This document shows positions 16,296 through 24,942 of a DNA stretch of 64,000 nucleotides, piece by piece. The stretch covers positions 1-64,000 of the forward strand of contig CAUGGC010000003.1 in the NCBI GenBank assembly GCA_959599095.1, in the 5' to 3' direction. The stretch is from an uncultured Collinsella sp. (GTDB lineage Bacteria > Actinomycetota > Coriobacteriia > Coriobacteriales > Coriobacteriaceae). The stretch's first letter is position 1. Each line of letters starts with the position of its first letter. A program made the position numbers and the translations under genes. The notes beneath the pieces are model-generated. The model made no database searches and was not told where the DNA came from. It worked only from the letters and a program-made list of their open reading frames with translations.

Positions 16296-17159
16296 CTATT
16301 CGGCGATCGGCGCTCCGTGGCCCCAAGAACCTTCCATGCCGCACACGGTCGAGGCAAACCCGGCAGCAAAGTCGAGCGCGCGCTCGATGGCCTCGGCGCC
16401 ATCCTCACCACGCTTGGCGGAATCGAGATAGCACATCAAAAACGAGGTGAGGAACGAGTCGCCCGCCCCCATGGTGTCCTTCATGTCCGTTACCGGTTTA
16501 GCCAGCTGGCGGTAATAGCGCTCGCCGTCGTAAGCAATGCAGCCCTCGGCGCCCGCCGTAGCCGACACAAAACGCGGACCCAGGCCCTTCACCCATGCCA
16601 GACGTTCGCGAATCTCGTCCTCACTCGCGGCATCCGCCGCACTAAAGAAAGCGAAATCGACGTAGGGCGCAATCTGCTCGTAGTACTCGTCGGTGGAGTC
16701 GTCCGAAAAGTCAAAAGAGACCGTGACGCCCGCAGCCTTCAACTTGGGCAGCTCGCGCTCGGTGAAGCAATAGTTGCCCGAATGAACCACATCGAACTGC
16801 TTCATGTACGCAAGGTCAAAGCGATCGAGGACATAGCGCGCATCGCCACGGATACCGCCCTCGTTGGAGCCAAGGAAGACACGGTCACCGTCAACGACGG
16901 TGACGCGAGCCGCTCCGTTCTCGCCAATCATCTGCTCGCACTTGTCAAGCTCGATACCCTCATCCTCGAGGCTTGCAATGACATGCTCGGCAGCGGCGTC
17001 ATTGCCAAAAATGCCCATGTATGCGGAGCGTGCGGCACCGCATTTCTTGGCATAAACGGCGAAGTTCACCGCATTGCCGCCAGGATACATGGTATGGATA
17101 TGCTCGTAGCGATCGACGACGTTGTCGCCAAATCCGAGCGCGTTAACGTTAAATGCCAT
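16296..17159 (-). CDS. frlD: Fructoselysine 6-kinase
   Basis: A 287-residue PfkB-type sugar kinase phosphorylating the Amadori product fructoselysine. GFGDNVVDRYEH at the N-terminus and MYPGGNAVNFAVYAKKCGA are FrlD-like, and KDTMGAGDSFLTSFL near residue 240 holds the catalytic Asp and anion hole GAGD. It is the last gene of the leftward frl operon, 14 bp after frlB. Finding FrlB and FrlC beside it makes fructoselysine or a related Amadori compound the likely substrate. Confidence 0.92.
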   Translation of the reverse strand: MAFNVNALGFGDNVVDRYEHIHTMYPGGNAVNFAVYAKKCGAARSAYMGIFGNDAAAEHVIASLEDEGIELDKCEQMIGENGAARVTVVDGDRVFLGSNEGGIRGDARYVLDRFDLAYMKQFDVVHSGNYCFTERELPKLKAAGVTVSFDFSDDSTDEYYEQIAPYVDFAFFSAADAASEDEIRERLAWVKGLGPRFVSATAGAEGCIAYDGERYYRQLAKPVTDMKDTMGAGDSFLTSFLMCYLDSAKRGEDGAEAIERALDFAAGFASTVCGMEGSWGHGAPIAE

Positions 17160-17173
17160 GGCCTTTGTCCCTT

Positions 17174-18142
17174 CTAGTACTCGACAACACCCATATAGCG
17201 ACGGAAATCGGGATCGTGATCAAACACCCTGCCGCGTGCAGCACGCAGCTCGCAGTTCATGGCATAGAACAGCACCGGGTCCAGATAGGCACGGACGCTC
17301 GCCGGCACGGCTTCCATACCGTACTCCTTGGCATCGAGCACCATCAGCGTATCGGTATGCGTCTTAAGGAACGCCAGGGCGCGCTCGTCCATAGCACGGC
17401 ACTCGCTGGAGCCCATCTGCAGGAAGTAAAAAACGCCATCCTGAGTAGCCTCGAAGGGGCCATGGAAGTACTCGGCAGAGTGGATGTAGCTGCAGTGCTG
17501 CCACTGCATCTCCATAAGAGAGCAGATAGCGAAACCGTAGGTCTGGCTAAAGTTGGGACCGCTGCCCAGAATATAGAAGAACTCGTGCTCCTGGCAAAGC
17601 TTGGCAAAGCGATCGCCCAGCTCGGCATTTACCTTCTCGCGTGCCGGGGGAAGAATCTTATCCATCTCGGCGATACCGGCATACATATCGGCAAGATCGG
17701 CGTAGCCCTCCTGCTGATCGAGCAGCTCTGCCGCAAGCGACAGCGAAATACCAGCGGGGACCTCGGCCTGCGGCACACCCTCGCCCCACGGGTAGACCCA
17801 CGTGGTCCACTTGCCGGAGTCGATCTTAGATCCAGCGTTGTCGGTCTGGGCGATCACCGTAGCGCCGGCAGCAAGGGCAATCTCGCAGCCCTCGACGACC
17901 TCAGGGGTGTTGCCACTGTGGCTACAAGCGATGACCAGGGACTTCTCGCCCAGACGACGCGGACGCATGATATCGAACTCGCGAGCCGTATAGATATACG
18001 AAGTGAAGGTGGTTGCCTCGCGCTGCAGAAGCTCATGGGCCGGGATCAAATCGATCATGGAGCCACCGCAAGCAATCCAGTAGACGCTGTCGAACTTGCC
18101 CTTCTCGGCAATTGCCTCTTTGATCAGATCGTGTGCGTTCAT
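17174..18142 (-). CDS. frlB: Fructoselysine-6-phosphate deglycase
   Basis: A 322-residue SIS-domain protein cleaving fructoselysine 6-phosphate to glucose 6-phosphate and lysine. ACGGSMIDLIPAHELL and ACSHSGNTPEVVEG form the first SIS sugar-phosphate site; a second SIS domain includes ILGSGPNFSQTYGFA, and the HSAEYFHGPFE segment holds catalytic residues. The start 18142 follows AAAGGAAC and is preferred over the ORF start at 18175. It lies between frlC and frlD; the 62-bp gap to frlC shows no terminator. Confidence 0.93.
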   Translation of the reverse strand: MNAHDLIKEAIAEKGKFDSVYWIACGGSMIDLIPAHELLQREATTFTSYIYTAREFDIMRPRRLGEKSLVIACSHSGNTPEVVEGCEIALAAGATVIAQTDNAGSKIDSGKWTTWVYPWGEGVPQAEVPAGISLSLAAELLDQQEGYADLADMYAGIAEMDKILPPAREKVNAELGDRFAKLCQEHEFFYILGSGPNFSQTYGFAICSLMEMQWQHCSYIHSAEYFHGPFEATQDGVFYFLQMGSSECRAMDERALAFLKTHTDTLMVLDAKEYGMEAVPASVRAYLDPVLFYAMNCELRAARGRVFDHDPDFRRYMGVVEY

Positions 18143-18204
18143 ATCCAGTTCCTTTCTTATTTGGCCCGCAATCAATGACGTTGGTTGCGTGGCCGATGGT
18201 TGTT

Positions 18205-19056
18205 TTAGTCAATCAGATATTTCTCGAATGCGGCCATGTTCTTGGCATCTGCCGCCGCCGGGTCATCGTAGTAACGACCGTCCGTGATTTCCTGGCCCAG
18301 CATGCCGTCGAAACCATGGGCGTTGAGTGTGGCGACGAAGGCGTCCATATCGTGCTTGCCATCGCCCCACACCAGATGACCATACGGATCACCGTCGATA
18401 AAGTGCATCTCGTGAATTGCCCCATCACCAAAGGCGGTAAACCAGTCCTCGAGTGTCTCGCCTGCAACGCCCATCGCGGTTGTATCAACCATGGGCTGTA
18501 AGTACGGGCTCGCGACCTCGTCAATCATGCGCTTCGCATCGGAAACCGTCGTCACAAGGTTGCTCTCCTCGGGACGTAGACTTTCCATCGTAAGCACCAG
18601 ACCGTGCTCACCGGCATACTCCGCCAGAATGGACAAGTGCTCGCGGCTGCGCTTCCAAGCTTCCTCGCGGTCCTCGTCCCAGTCGCCCCAGCCCGAGTTG
18701 ACGGACATACGGTCGCACCCAAGTACCTCGGCAAGCTCAATGCCGTGCTTAAAGTACGCCAGGCTGCGCTGCTCATGCAGCGGTTTGCGTGCGCAGTACT
18801 GCCAAGGATAGACAACATTCTCGGGGCACAGAGTACGATACCTAAGCCCACGGTCTGCAGCCTTTTTCGCCAGGACCTCAGCCTCAAAGTAGCCCGTGTG
18901 GTCGAGCGTCACATGCGGCTCCGCACACCACAGCTCAATGGACTCAAAGCCCAAACGCTGCTGCACATCAAGGAAGTAATCGAGCGACCACATGATGTAG
19001 TGGATATTCATGCCCGCAATCTGCTCGCGGCGCAGCGTCGGTTTGGATTCAGGCAT
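18205..19056 (-). CDS. frlC: Fructoselysine 3-epimerase
   Basis: A 283-residue xylose-isomerase-like TIM barrel that interconverts psicoselysine and fructoselysine, widening the range of Amadori compounds used. Metal and substrate residues are visible in FESIELWCAEPHVTLDH, LTMESLRPEESNLVTT, QPMVDTTAMG, EMHFIDGDPYGHL and GQEITDGRYYDDP. It overlaps or abuts the preceding amidohydrolase gene (stop and start 2 bp apart). Confidence 0.9.
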   Translation of the reverse strand: MPESKPTLRREQIAGMNIHYIMWSLDYFLDVQQRLGFESIELWCAEPHVTLDHTGYFEAEVLAKKAADRGLRYRTLCPENVVYPWQYCARKPLHEQRSLAYFKHGIELAEVLGCDRMSVNSGWGDWDEDREEAWKRSREHLSILAEYAGEHGLVLTMESLRPEESNLVTTVSDAKRMIDEVASPYLQPMVDTTAMGVAGETLEDWFTAFGDGAIHEMHFIDGDPYGHLVWGDGKHDMDAFVATLNAHGFDGMLGQEITDGRYYDDPAAADAKNMAAFEKYLID

Positions 19057-19057
19057 C

Positions 19058-20641
19058 TTATGCCTCCTTATTTCGATCGAACACGATTTGTCCGTCCGAC
19101 ATCGTCATGTCAACCGCAAGATCACGTGCGTCGCGATAATCGAGGTCGAACACATCCCGATCGAGCACGCAGATATCGGCAAGCTTGCCAACCTCAAGCG
19201 TACCCAGCTCGTCTTCGCGCATCAGGTCGTACGCGCCCCCGGCAGTCCAAGCGCACAAGAGCTCGACAAGCGTCAGCGTGTTGACCTCATTCACGGGCAG
19301 TCCGTCGTCGAAGTATCCGCCGCACGCACTGTAGATTGACTCGCCCAGGCTCGGAATCAACAGCGGCAAATCCGTGCCACAGCACACTGTGCATCCGGAA
19401 TCTTCCATGCCGCGGCGATTCCAGCTGTGCAAAAGTCGCGTCTCACCAATTTGTCGACGCATCATCGACAGGCAATCCTCACGCCGGTCCAGCGTCAGAA
19501 TCTGCGGATAGACCTCGCAAATTCCACCTAACTTGCCAAACTCGACAAGATCGGTCGGGTCAGAGTTCTCGAGATCGGTAATCGCATGGCGGCGAAGCAA
19601 CCGTCCATGCTCGTCTCGAGGCAGCGAGGCATAGAGCGCCACGGTGCGACGAACGGCGCCATCGCCCTGGCAATGCAAGGAATATCGGAAGCCGTCAGCA
19701 TCAATTGCACGCAGCTCGTTCTCAATCAGATCCCACTCTGGCTCCTCGACGACCGTCTTGCCGGCAGCGCCCGCATCGGCCGAGTCCTCATAGGGGTCTA
19801 TCATCTCGGCAAGCCCCGCCCATACGCCGCGATCGGTCATACGGTTGAAGCCAGAAAAACGAACGAACGGTCCCCGGAAGCGCTCTCGCGCCTCGCGGGC
19901 ATATGCCAGATTTGCACCGGCGCCCACCGGCTGCGACATCATAGAGACGCGAACCGTCAGCTCACCAGATTCCTCACGGCGAGCCATTTCGTCGGCAAAG
20001 CCGTAGTAGTCATCAAACGCCATTTCCTTGATGGCGGTAACGCCGCGCTCGTTAAGCATGCTCATGTAGTCCGAATACCCGGCACGCACCTCGGGCAGCG
20101 CGAGGAAATCGCTCATCATGCGCCAGATCTTCTCGGCATAGCACGCCTGGGGTGTAAAGCCGTATCGCGCACTGGCGGCAGCATTGAGAACGCAGGTCTC
20201 CGCACCCGATGTAAAGCAGACGACGGGGATATCGCCAAAACAATCGTCAAACACAGCTGCTGTATTTGCGTTCTCGGCATCCGATGCCAACGTTTCGGGT
20301 AGGTTGTGGCCAAAAGCCGCCGCGCAATCCGGATGATCTTCTTTCCATGCACGCAAGAGCGACACGGCCTCTTTGGCATCAGCGATGCCGGACAGATCAG
20401 ACCCCAACGTCCGCAGCGCCCAACCTGTATAGAAGGTATGCACATCGATCAGGCCAGGCATGACAGTGCGGTCGCCCAGGTCAACTACATCGTCCGCCTG
20501 GGTCAAATACGAAGTTACCTCACACTTGGTGCCAACAGCCTCAATTCGATTGCCACGGACCGCTACGAAACCTTCAAACGGCAGGTCCCCCGTACCGGTA
20601 AAGACGCTCTTAGACGTCAGGACCGTCAAACGATCAGACAT
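19058..20641 (-). CDS. Amidohydrolase (YtcJ-like, amidohydrolase family 3) in the frl operon
   Basis: A 527-residue cytosolic metal-dependent hydrolase. VMPGLIDVHTFYTG replaces the usual HxH with HTF, so the first metal pair is altered. Further conserved pieces are YSLHCQGDGAVRRT, CCGTDLPLLIPS and LGTLEVGKLADICVLDRD. The start 20641 (MSDRLTV) follows AGGTGG. It is not part of the E. coli frl operon. By position it may release the Amadori compound from an acyl or peptide precursor; this is inference. The next gene begins 2 bp away. Confidence 0.82.
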   Translation of the reverse strand: MSDRLTVLTSKSVFTGTGDLPFEGFVAVRGNRIEAVGTKCEVTSYLTQADDVVDLGDRTVMPGLIDVHTFYTGWALRTLGSDLSGIADAKEAVSLLRAWKEDHPDCAAAFGHNLPETLASDAENANTAAVFDDCFGDIPVVCFTSGAETCVLNAAASARYGFTPQACYAEKIWRMMSDFLALPEVRAGYSDYMSMLNERGVTAIKEMAFDDYYGFADEMARREESGELTVRVSMMSQPVGAGANLAYAREARERFRGPFVRFSGFNRMTDRGVWAGLAEMIDPYEDSADAGAAGKTVVEEPEWDLIENELRAIDADGFRYSLHCQGDGAVRRTVALYASLPRDEHGRLLRRHAITDLENSDPTDLVEFGKLGGICEVYPQILTLDRREDCLSMMRRQIGETRLLHSWNRRGMEDSGCTVCCGTDLPLLIPSLGESIYSACGGYFDDGLPVNEVNTLTLVELLCAWTAGGAYDLMREDELGTLEVGKLADICVLDRDVFDLDYRDARDLAVDMTMSDGQIVFDRNKEA

Positions 20642-20650
20642 CACAACCAC

Positions 20651-22114
20651 CTACACCGGAAGCATGCCAGAGATTGCCGTTACGATCAGGCCAAAGACGA
20701 CCATGAAAATGAAGAACTTCCAAATGGTCTTCCACCATTGGCCAAACGAAATCCTAGCCACGGCAAGACCGGCGACCGTCATGCCCGCCACGGGGCTGAT
20801 GGTGTTGATGGTCTGGTTGGCAAACTGGAGCGCGGTGACGGCCGCCTCGGGATTGAGGCCCATGAGCTCGGTCAGGGGGCCCATAACGGGCATGGTGAGA
20901 GCCGCCAGGCCAGAACTCGAGGGAACCAGCAAAGAGAGCAGACCAAGGACGACATACATAAACGTGGTGTAGACGGCGGCGGGTGCACCGGCGAGCGCGG
21001 TAGCGAGCGCCTGGAGGATGGTGTCGATGATCATGCCGCCCTCGGCGATGACCAGAATACCGCGAGCGATACCGATAACGACGGCAGCGTACGCAAAGTC
21101 GGCGAGACCCTTAACGAACTCCTCAGCGATCGTCTGCTGGTCAAGACCGCCCAGGATACCGGCAAGCAAGCCCATGCCAAGGAACACGGCGGAAATCTCA
21201 TTCATGTACCATCCCTGGGTAACAAGACCCCAGACGATAATGCCCATACCGCAGGCAAAATCGATAAGCACGAGCTTCTGACGGATAGTGAACTCTTCCT
21301 CGATGGAGGCATCGGTCACGGAAAACTCAACACGCTTGAGCTTATCGTCCTCGTACGTAATGGACGACTCGGGATTTTTCTTTACACGCATGGCGTAGCG
21401 CATGGCCCATGCGATACCGACGGCAGTGAAGATGACCCAAGAAACGGCGCGCAGCCACAGCTGAGGATTGCCCTCGATGCCAATGATGCCTTGGGCGATC
21501 AAAACATTAAACGGATCGATGGTCGAAGCACAATATCCCAGGTTAGGACCAAGGAAGCAGATGATGAATGCCGTCATCGAGTCATAACCGATGCCCATCA
21601 TGATGGGAATGAAGATGGCATAGAACGGCAGGGCTTCCTCAGACATGCCAAACGTAGTGCCGCAAATGGACAGCAACGTCATCGTGATGGGAATGATGAG
21701 AATGTCCTTGTTCTTAAGCTTTTTAATCACACGGCTCATGCCGGCATTCAAAGCGTTGGTCTTGGTGATGATTGCGAACGATCCTCCAATCAATAAGACG
21801 AACGCAACAACGTCGGCAGCCTCTTGGATGCCCTTAGTGGGCGCTTGCAGGACCGCGAAGATATCCTGACCCAGATTGATGGTCTCACCGGTCTCGGAAT
21901 CGGTGTAGTTCTTATCGACCTGTTCATAGGTTCCAGCAACGGCGACTTCGCGCTCGCCCGCCGCTGTCGAAATCGTCTTGCGCTGATACTGACCCGAGGG
22001 AACGATCCAAGTCAGGACCGCAAAGACAACGATCAGCAAGAACATGATCGTATAGACATGCGGTAATTTGAACTTAAAACGTCTGTTTGTCTTCTTCGCC
22101 TTCGTATCTGACAT
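20651..22114 (-). CDS. YfcC/DcuC-type membrane carrier of the frl operon
   Basis: A 487-residue integral membrane protein with about twelve helices and a cytosolic loop (KKNPESSITYEDDKLKR). The conserved half-site segments GTTFGMSEEALPFYAIFIPIMM, LGPNLGYCASTIDPFNV, LLSLLVPSSSGLAALTMPVMGP and NQTINTISPVAGMTV mark the YfcC-type ion-transporter/C4-dicarboxylate family. It stands where E. coli has the APC permease FrlA, so it is the probable uptake system for the operon's substrate. The start 22114 follows GGAGG; a TTG further upstream is rejected. It is the first gene of the operon. Confidence 0.9.
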   Translation of the reverse strand: MSDTKAKKTNRRFKFKLPHVYTIMFLLIVVFAVLTWIVPSGQYQRKTISTAAGEREVAVAGTYEQVDKNYTDSETGETINLGQDIFAVLQAPTKGIQEAADVVAFVLLIGGSFAIITKTNALNAGMSRVIKKLKNKDILIIPITMTLLSICGTTFGMSEEALPFYAIFIPIMMGIGYDSMTAFIICFLGPNLGYCASTIDPFNVLIAQGIIGIEGNPQLWLRAVSWVIFTAVGIAWAMRYAMRVKKNPESSITYEDDKLKRVEFSVTDASIEEEFTIRQKLVLIDFACGMGIIVWGLVTQGWYMNEISAVFLGMGLLAGILGGLDQQTIAEEFVKGLADFAYAAVVIGIARGILVIAEGGMIIDTILQALATALAGAPAAVYTTFMYVVLGLLSLLVPSSSGLAALTMPVMGPLTELMGLNPEAAVTALQFANQTINTISPVAGMTVAGLAVARISFGQWWKTIWKFFIFMVVFGLIVTAISGMLPV

Positions 22115-22174
22115 AGATACCTCCAAAGAACTCGAGACTGCATCGCATCTCGCTTCAACGCTTGCATAAGGCAA

Positions 22175-22222
22175 ACGTTCTATGACGTTCTATAGATTAC
22201 CAGCAGCTTTTCCCGTCATCAA
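22175..22222 (-). promoter_or_regulatory. frl operon promoter with tandem operator repeats
   Basis: On the minus strand TTGATG (22222-22217), a 17-bp spacer and TAATCT (22199-22194) form a good sigma-70 promoter. Immediately downstream come two direct repeats ATAGAACGTC and ATAGAACGTT (22193-22175), separated by no gap, over the transcription start. A GntR-type protein such as the one at 22333 is the obvious candidate to bind there. Confidence 0.65.
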
Positions 22223-22284
22223 GATAATTTCAAACTGATTGCCGCAACGCGGTTGAACGGTCGCGTTCGCGCCGTGAACGGTAT

Positions 22285-22320
22285 GGAAGCGCCCGGTGAG
22301 ATGATCCACCGGGCGTTTCC
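22285..22320 (-). terminator. Terminator after the frl regulator gene
   Basis: Near-perfect 14-bp stem GGAAACGCCCGGTG / CACCGGGCGCTTCC, 12 bp after the stop of the GntR gene, isolating it from the frl operon promoter. Confidence 0.8.
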
Positions 22321-22332
22321 ATTCGCAATGTC

Positions 22333-23076
22333 CTAGATGTCAAAAACGTAGCGAGACCCAACGATCCGCTGACGACCGATGATAAACGGCCGCCGTTGCT
22401 CATCGAAAAAGAAGGCTTCCATATAAAACAAGGGTTCGCCAACGGGAACCGCCAGCAACCGAGCGACCTCGGGCGATGCGCACGCGATCTCGAGCGTGCA
22501 CGGGTCGGTAAACGCGGGCATGCGGCCAGTCTGGTTGCGCACGAACTCAAAAATGGATTGGTTAGATAGAGGCGCCGTTGATAGATAGGCGTTGTCCTCG
22601 TAAACGTATATGTTGTTCTCAAGCATGACGGGGACGCCATCGGCAGTACGCACGCGCTCAACGCAAATCAAGTCAGTTCCAACGGGAACACCAAAGAAAT
22701 GTGCTTCGGTGGAATCCGCCGGCAGTATCTTTCTCGAAATGACACACGCCCCCGGTTCCATTCCGTTAACGCGGCATGCGTCCGAAAAACTCTGAACGTC
22801 ATCCTTCTGGCGAATCTTGCGCTTGAGCTTGGGGGCATTGACAAACGTGCCTTTCCCCTGTCGCTTCGTTAGATAGCCCTGCTGGACGAGCTCCTCAATA
22901 GCACGTCGCACGGTAACGCGGCCAACTTTATAGCTCTCAGCCAATTCGAATTCGTTGGGTATCCGCGCGCCTGCCTTGTAGGCGCCGGAGTTGATTTCGT
23001 TTTTAATGATATCGATAACCTGTTGGTACAGCGGTATCGCTGCTTTACCGTCAGTTAGCCCTTCAGTCGGTGGCAT
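22333..23076 (-). CDS. GntR/HutC-family regulator, probable frl regulator
   Basis: A 247-residue regulator. The N-terminal winged helix (IPLYQQVIDIIKNEINSGAY, then RIPNEFELAESYKVGRVTVRRAIEELVQQGYL) is typical GntR; the C-terminal UTRA ligand domain begins near residue 95 and ends FFFDEQRRPFIIGRQRIVGSRYVFDI. HutC-type regulators commonly sense sugar-phosphate or amino-acid-like ligands; FrlR of E. coli is of this type. Here it lies directly upstream of the frl operon in the same direction, separated by a terminator, with candidate operators at 22175-22193. Confidence 0.88.
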   Translation of the reverse strand: MPPTEGLTDGKAAIPLYQQVIDIIKNEINSGAYKAGARIPNEFELAESYKVGRVTVRRAIEELVQQGYLTKRQGKGTFVNAPKLKRKIRQKDDVQSFSDACRVNGMEPGACVISRKILPADSTEAHFFGVPVGTDLICVERVRTADGVPVMLENNIYVYEDNAYLSTAPLSNQSIFEFVRNQTGRMPAFTDPCTLEIACASPEVARLLAVPVGEPLFYMEAFFFDEQRRPFIIGRQRIVGSRYVFDI

Positions 23077-23226
23077 ATACCCTCTCCAAGCACGATTAAG
23101 TCTAAAGCGGGCTCAGGGGCATTCAACAAGCCCTTAAGCCCGCATTAGCTTAAAGTATGCTAGGTGTCGCACCAAAATGTTGGCTATTTACTCATCAGAC
23201 CCGAAAAACGCGCAACTACCGCGCTC

Positions 23227-23886
23227 CTAAGAAAGCGTGAGCAGCTCCGGCAGCTGGTCGATAATCTTGTCCGCGGCATCCTGGCTAAAGCCAAAGCGTT
23301 CCTCGCGCTTGGCAATGACTGTCAGGCCGGCTCGCTTGCCAGCGGTGATGCCGGGCACCGAATCCTCAACGCAGCAGCAGCGATTCGCGGGCAGCCCCAG
23401 CAGGTCCAGCGCATGCAGGTAGATGTCGGGCTCGGGTTTGCTCTCCTTAAACTGCTCGCCGCTCACCACATACTCAAAGGCATCAGACAGCCCGCATGCG
23501 TTGAGCACTTCCTCGATGCTAACCATGGGAGACGAGCTGGCAAGCGCCACGCGAACGCCACGGCGCGGCAGCTCTCGAATCGTATCCACGGCGCCTGGGT
23601 TAATCAAAGCCTGATAGTCACGCGGACGCTTATGCGCCCACTCGTCCCAACGGGCCAACGCCTCCTCGCCAGTGAAGTGTCCCTTACCGGCGCGCTCAAA
23701 CCAATCGACCAGCATATGCAGGAAGAACTGATGCGAGGTACCGACCTGCCCATTCAACTCCTCTTGAGTCAGATTAAGTCCAAGCTCCTTGGCAAACGCG
23801 GCAGTCTCGCCCAAGTAGTAATACTCGGTATCGACAATGACGCCGTCCATGTCAAAGATAACGGCGTCGAACGGAAATGCGGACAC
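23227..23886 (-). CDS. HAD-superfamily phosphatase, beta-phosphoglucomutase-like
   Basis: A 219-residue cytosolic hydrolase. The catalytic Asp pair is in VIFDMDGVIVDTE at the N-terminus; motif II is VALASSSP, and motif III/IV is CCCVEDSVPGITAGKRAG. A helical cap (about 20-90) puts it in subclass I with phosphoglucomutase/phosphatase relatives. The start is GTG at 23886, preceded by GGGAGGG; an ATG-initiated version to 23934 would run through the upstream gene's terminator. The substrate is unknown. Confidence 0.85.
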   Translation of the reverse strand: MSAFPFDAVIFDMDGVIVDTEYYYLGETAAFAKELGLNLTQEELNGQVGTSHQFFLHMLVDWFERAGKGHFTGEEALARWDEWAHKRPRDYQALINPGAVDTIRELPRRGVRVALASSSPMVSIEEVLNACGLSDAFEYVVSGEQFKESKPEPDIYLHALDLLGLPANRCCCVEDSVPGITAGKRAGLTVIAKREERFGFSQDAADKIIDQLPELLTLS

Positions 23887-23901
23887 GGCACCCTCCCTAG
23901 C

Positions 23902-23932
23902 AAAAGGACGCCCGCAAGCAGGCGCCCGAGCC
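23902..23932 (-). terminator. Terminator between the two HAD genes
   Basis: Stem GGGCGCC / GGGCGTCC (with one G-U pair) followed by TTTTGC on the minus strand, after the stop of the Cof-type gene. Confidence 0.65.
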
Positions 23933-23950
23933 ATGCATTAATCGGCGATT

Positions 23951-24793
23951 CTAACCCAGCAGCTTATCCAGCGCCACCGCAATGCCATCTTCGTTGTTAT
24001 CGGCGGTCACCATCTGGGCTACAGCCTTAACCTCTTCGACGGCGTTACCCATGGCAACACCGGTGCCGGCCCACTCAATCATGGACTTGTCGTTCTGGCC
24101 GTCGCCAAACGATACGACCTCACTGGCATCGATGCCGAGCTTGGGCAGGGCACCCTCGAGTGCGCGGGCCTTGTCGATACCGGGCGCCGTGTACTCAAAG
24201 TACCAGTCGGCCGTAAACATGCCCGAAAGCGTCTGCTTAAAGGGCGCATACATCTCCTCGTAATGCGCCTGCAGGTAGGCCGGATCGCCCGCCGTCAGCA
24301 GCTTGTCCACGGGATAAGCATCAGCGACCTCATGCAGGCTCTCCACCTCGCGAATCTTAAGATCGCACGCATCGCGCTCGTATTTGACGATGTTTTTCTG
24401 CGAGCCGTCAGGCAGCGTGATCATGCAGTGATACGAATCCACGACATGCAAATCGCGACCGAGCGAAATCATAGGGATCACGTCAAAATTACGCAGGTGA
24501 TCAATCAGACGGTGCAGCTCGTCAGCCGGCATAGCCTGGTCAAAAAGGACCTCATCGGTCTGAGCGTCGACCACATGCGCGCCATTAAAGGCAACCAGCA
24601 GACCGTCATGGTTTTGAAGGTCGAGCTCCTGCGCCAAGGCGTGCAGTCCCCATGCGGGACGGCCCGAAGCCAAGATGAGCTTAATGCCCGACTCCTGCGC
24701 CGCGAGCAGCTTCTCGCGCGTACGCGGGCTAATCACTTTCTGATCGTTGGTGAGCGTACCGTCGATATCCATCGCGATGGCTTTGATTGCCAT
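23951..24793 (-). CDS. Cof-type HAD phosphatase (YidA-like)
   Basis: A 280-residue cytosolic phosphatase. AMDIDGTLTNDQKVIS holds the nucleophile Asp, ILASGRP is motif II and VVSFGDGQNDKSMIEWAGTGVAMGNA is motif IV, the typical Cof-subfamily ending. A large C2 cap sits between motifs II and III. Such enzymes act on sugar phosphates or flavin/pyridoxal phosphates. Start 24793 follows GGGAGG; the extension to 24844 is rejected. Confidence 0.88.
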   Translation of the reverse strand: MAIKAIAMDIDGTLTNDQKVISPRTREKLLAAQESGIKLILASGRPAWGLHALAQELDLQNHDGLLVAFNGAHVVDAQTDEVLFDQAMPADELHRLIDHLRNFDVIPMISLGRDLHVVDSYHCMITLPDGSQKNIVKYERDACDLKIREVESLHEVADAYPVDKLLTAGDPAYLQAHYEEMYAPFKQTLSGMFTADWYFEYTAPGIDKARALEGALPKLGIDASEVVSFGDGQNDKSMIEWAGTGVAMGNAVEEVKAVAQMVTADNNEDGIAVALDKLLG

Positions 24794-24942
24794 ATATGCC
24801 TCCCTGTCATTGAACAACCTTGTCTGAGCCATCATACAGAACACCCATCGCGACTCCGTTTACAACGGGCAAAAAGTCATATTGTCTCGAACATGAACGG
24901 CGTGTGGTCGTGAAGCTTTATCGCTCAGGTCAAATACGTCTG

